DNA of 64,000 nt from Novosphingobium endophyticum (GTDB lineage Bacteria > Pseudomonadota > Alphaproteobacteria > Sphingomonadales > Sphingomonadaceae): assembly GCF_014640675.1 (NCBI RefSeq), contig NZ_BMHK01000004.1:1-64000 (forward strand). Reading direction: 5' to 3'. The translations under genes were made by a program, and so were the position numbers. The notes under the pieces are model-generated. The model had not been told where the DNA came from. It ran no database searches and saw only the letters and a list, made by a program, of their open reading frames with translations. Below, piece after piece: positions 61,670 to 64,000 of the stretch; position 1 is the stretch's first letter, and every line of letters starts with the position of its first letter.

Positions 61670-61683
61670 CTTGTCTCGCTTTC

Positions 61684-62268
61684 TCAGGGCAGGGCGCGGC
61701 TGCCGGGCTTGACGGCCGGGGTCGCGGCGAGCTCCGGTGGCAGTTTGTCATCCGCGTAAGTGGGGAAGTTGATCTCGACCAGCGGGAAGAACGGCACGCC
61801 GAGGTCGACGTTGCCGCCGGAGCGGTCGACCAGCGAGGCAGCGGCGATTACCCTGCCGCCGGCATCCTCGATCGCCCTGATCGCCTCGCGCGAGGATTTG
61901 CCGGTGGTGACCACGTCCTCCACCATCAATACCTTGTCGCCCGGATCCAGCGCAAAGCCGCGGCGCAGCTCGAACGTGCCTTCGGGGCGCTCGATGAACA
62001 TCGCATCGACCTGCAGCGCGCGGCCCATCTCCTGGCCGATGATGATGCCGCCCATGGCCGGCGAGACGACCTTGTCGATCTGCTTTCTAATGTCGTGCGG
62101 CAGCTTCGCGGCGAGCGCTACGGCCAGCCGCCCGGCCCGCTCAGGGTTCATCAGGACGCGGGCGCATTGAAGATAGTGCGCGCTGTGGCGGCCCGAGGAA
62201 AGGAGAAAGTGCCCCTCCAGCAATGCCTTGCTGGCGCGGAACTCTGCGAGGACCTCTTCTTCCTGCAT
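61684..62268 (-). CDS. pyrE: Orotate phosphoribosyltransferase
   Basis: 194 residues from ATG 62268. The PRPP-binding motif [20 protein letters not shown] and the N-terminal [19 protein letters not shown] are clear. Converts orotate and PRPP to OMP in pyrimidine synthesis. The open frame continues far upstream, antisense to ctaC, but is not coding there. First gene of the pyrE-pdxJ-acpS-lepB run, divergent from ctaC across about 207 bp that must hold both promoters. Confidence 0.95.
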   Translation of the reverse strand: MQEEEVLAEFRASKALLEGHFLLSSGRHSAHYLQCARVLMNPERAGRLAVALAAKLPHDIRKQIDKVVSPAMGGIIIGQEMGRALQVDAMFIERPEGTFELRRGFALDPGDKVLMVEDVVTTGKSSREAIRAIEDAGGRVIAAASLVDRSGGNVDLGVPFFPLVEINFPTYADDKLPPELAATPAVKPGSRALP

Positions 62269-62475
62269 TGCTGATCGTTTCCCTTGATGCGATTTTCGTT
62301 GCTCTGGCGCACGCTTGTAACGCCCGCGGTCAAAAATTCCCCTAGAGGCGCTTGAGACACGCGGCAAGCGCGCGTATAGGCCCCGCGGAAGGGGGGCGCT
62401 CGCCTCCGCATCAGGGCGCGCGCAGGTGGGGCCGACTCGTCTGCGCGTTCGAAGGAAAACGGAAGCGCTATAAAG

Positions 62476-63525
62476 ATGATATCCGGCAAAATCGCACGCG
62501 CCGCGAGCCAGATGGCGAAGGCTCCTGGCCTGTTTCTTGCCAGCCTGACTGCTGCTGGCATCATGGCCCCTCAGGTCGCGCTCGCCGCGGTTGCTCCCGA
62601 GCCGGCCGCCGCTCCGGCGCAGGCCGCCGCCGGCAGCTATACACCGATGACGCCGACTCCCGGCATCGGCATGCCCGTCGACGGCGGCATCGGTTTCCAG
62701 CAGCAGTTCTCCAAGCTCGGCGAATATGGCGAGTGGATTCACAACGCGGTCTTGCTGCCGATCATCGGCGTGATCAGCGTTTTCGTCCTTGTCCTGCTGC
62801 TGATCATCATCGTGCGCTACAATCGCCGCGCCAATCCGGTGCCTTCGAAGACCAGCCATCACACCGTGCTCGAGGTCATCTGGACGCTGGTCCCGGTGCT
62901 GATCCTGGTTGGCATCGCCATTCCCTCGATCGACCTGCTCGCCAAGCAGTACAAGCCCGCCCCCAAGGACGCGCTGACCATCAAGGTGACGGGTAACCAG
63001 TGGTTCTGGACTTACGGTTATCCGGACAATGGCGATTTCGAGGTCATTTCGAACATGCTCAACCTGCCCGGCCAGCCCACCATCAACAACGGTGTGCGCG
63101 AAGTCGGGTCCGAGCCGTGGGACGGCCCGTCGCACCTCGAGGTCGACAACCGCATGGTCGTGCCCGTGGGTGAACCGATCCGCCTGCAGATCACGGCTTC
63201 GGACGTGATTCACTCCTTCGCGGTGCCCTCGCTCTGGTTCAAGCTCGACGCCGTGCCCGGCCGGATCAATGAGAAGGTGCTCGTGGTCGAGAAGCCGGGC
63301 GTCTACTACGGCCAGTGCTCCGAACTGTGCGGCGCCAAGCACGGCTACATGCCGATCGCGGTCGAGGCGCTGCCGCGCGACAAATACAACGCCTGGGTGC
63401 TGACGCACGCCGGCGGCGCGATCGACGGCCAGAAGGCCGCCGGATCAGAGACCGACTACCTGCCGGGCGAGCAGCCCGCCGGCGAAGCTTCGGAGGCCCC
63501 GGCCGCCGAAGCCGCCGCCGAATAA
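62476..63525 (+). CDS. ctaC: Cytochrome c oxidase subunit II
   Basis: 349 residues. Signal peptide (FLASLTAAGIMAPQVALAA), an Ala/Pro linker, then two membrane helices (about 90-115 and 130-150) and the CuA domain with IHSFAVPSLWFKLDAVPGR and YGQCSELCGAKHGYMPI holding the Cys, His, Met and Glu copper ligands. Accepts electrons from cytochrome c. A C-terminal Ala/Glu/Pro tail of about 35 residues is typical of sphingomonads. Subunit I begins 32 bp downstream. Confidence 0.96.
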   Translation: MISGKIARAASQMAKAPGLFLASLTAAGIMAPQVALAAVAPEPAAAPAQAAAGSYTPMTPTPGIGMPVDGGIGFQQQFSKLGEYGEWIHNAVLLPIIGVISVFVLVLLLIIIVRYNRRANPVPSKTSHHTVLEVIWTLVPVLILVGIAIPSIDLLAKQYKPAPKDALTIKVTGNQWFWTYGYPDNGDFEVISNMLNLPGQPTINNGVREVGSEPWDGPSHLEVDNRMVVPVGEPIRLQITASDVIHSFAVPSLWFKLDAVPGRINEKVLVVEKPGVYYGQCSELCGAKHGYMPIAVEALPRDKYNAWVLTHAGGAIDGQKAAGSETDYLPGEQPAGEASEAPAAEAAAE

Positions 63526-63545
63526 GCCCGTTTCAAAGAACATAG

Positions 63546-64000
<455 letters not shown>

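Noticed and set aside
62269..63408. Extension of the pyrE frame far upstream on the minus strand
   Set aside because: It is antisense to ctaC; the family start [20 protein letters not shown] begins at 62268.

Overview
The window looks like a chromosomal segment of a GC-rich alphaproteobacterium of the Sphingomonadales, most likely Novosphingobium or a close relative. The evidence is the gene order tlpA<>argH-lptM-lysA, the block pyrE-pdxJ-acpS-lepB next to ctaC/ctaD, the house-keeping protein sequences, and short intergenic repeats of the kind seen in sphingomonads (GTCATCCCGGAC and CTTCGACAAGCTCAGG types). The genus is an inference; no rRNA gene is present to settle it.

Layout. (1) 1-1040: relics of a conjugative element (a relaxase tail, a frameshifted ribbon-helix-helix gene and a small excisionase-like gene). 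(2) 1469-26516: an exopolysaccharide/capsule locus. Sugar-nucleotide genes (UDP-GlcNAc 4,6-dehydratase type, wecB, wecC) make activated sugars. An AT-rich wzy-wzx-acyltransferase cassette would polymerise, flip and decorate the repeat unit. A convergent module holds a two-domain dehydrogenase, an epimerase/sugar-transferase hybrid, a GT4 glycosyltransferase and a heparinase II/III-type lyase. At the right end sit an O-antigen-ligase-type protein, Wza, a Wzc tyrosine kinase, a TPR protein and a small secreted protein. (3) 15615-20494: the EPS locus is split by a decayed P2-like prophage tail/lysis cassette and an IS21 transposase fragment. Nearly every gene there carries indels except a large beta-helix tail spike. 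(4) 26646-46098: a regulator-free catabolic cluster with aldehyde dehydrogenase, a ThDP enzyme, two CoA-transferase-type proteins, acyl-CoA dehydrogenase, a CitE-like lyase, a crotonase, a Baeyer-Villiger monooxygenase, an SDR, a beta-propeller protein, an EthD protein, an MFS transporter, a Ddn-like F420 protein, a Rieske oxygenase and a VOC protein. The set fits oxygenation of a cyclic or aromatic ketone-type compound followed by CoA-dependent breakdown; the substrate is unknown. (5) 46276-51247: small accessory island with HipBA, a Fic protein, a broken membrane-protein gene, a DUF4168 protein and an unknown ORF. (6) 51274-64000: core genes (tlpA, argH, lptM-like, lysA, siroheme-synthase-like, ruvX, a DUF3089 hydrolase, lepB, acpS, pdxJ, pyrE, ctaC, ctaD 5' part), plus an unrecognised cupin-like gene pair preceded by a 53-residue Cys/Gly peptide ORF.

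Signals beyond the genes. Four ATATG-N6-CATAT operators lie in front of hipB with a symmetric 30/43/30 spacing. Two matched palindromes (AACARCACTGTT) and a second shared motif (GCGCA-N4-CGCACAA) sit in separate promoter regions of the catabolic cluster. Several CoA enzymes lack the usual active-site acid. The most speculative but interesting item is the small peptide ORF directly upstream of the cupin-like pair. No rRNA, tRNA or CRISPR array was recognised.
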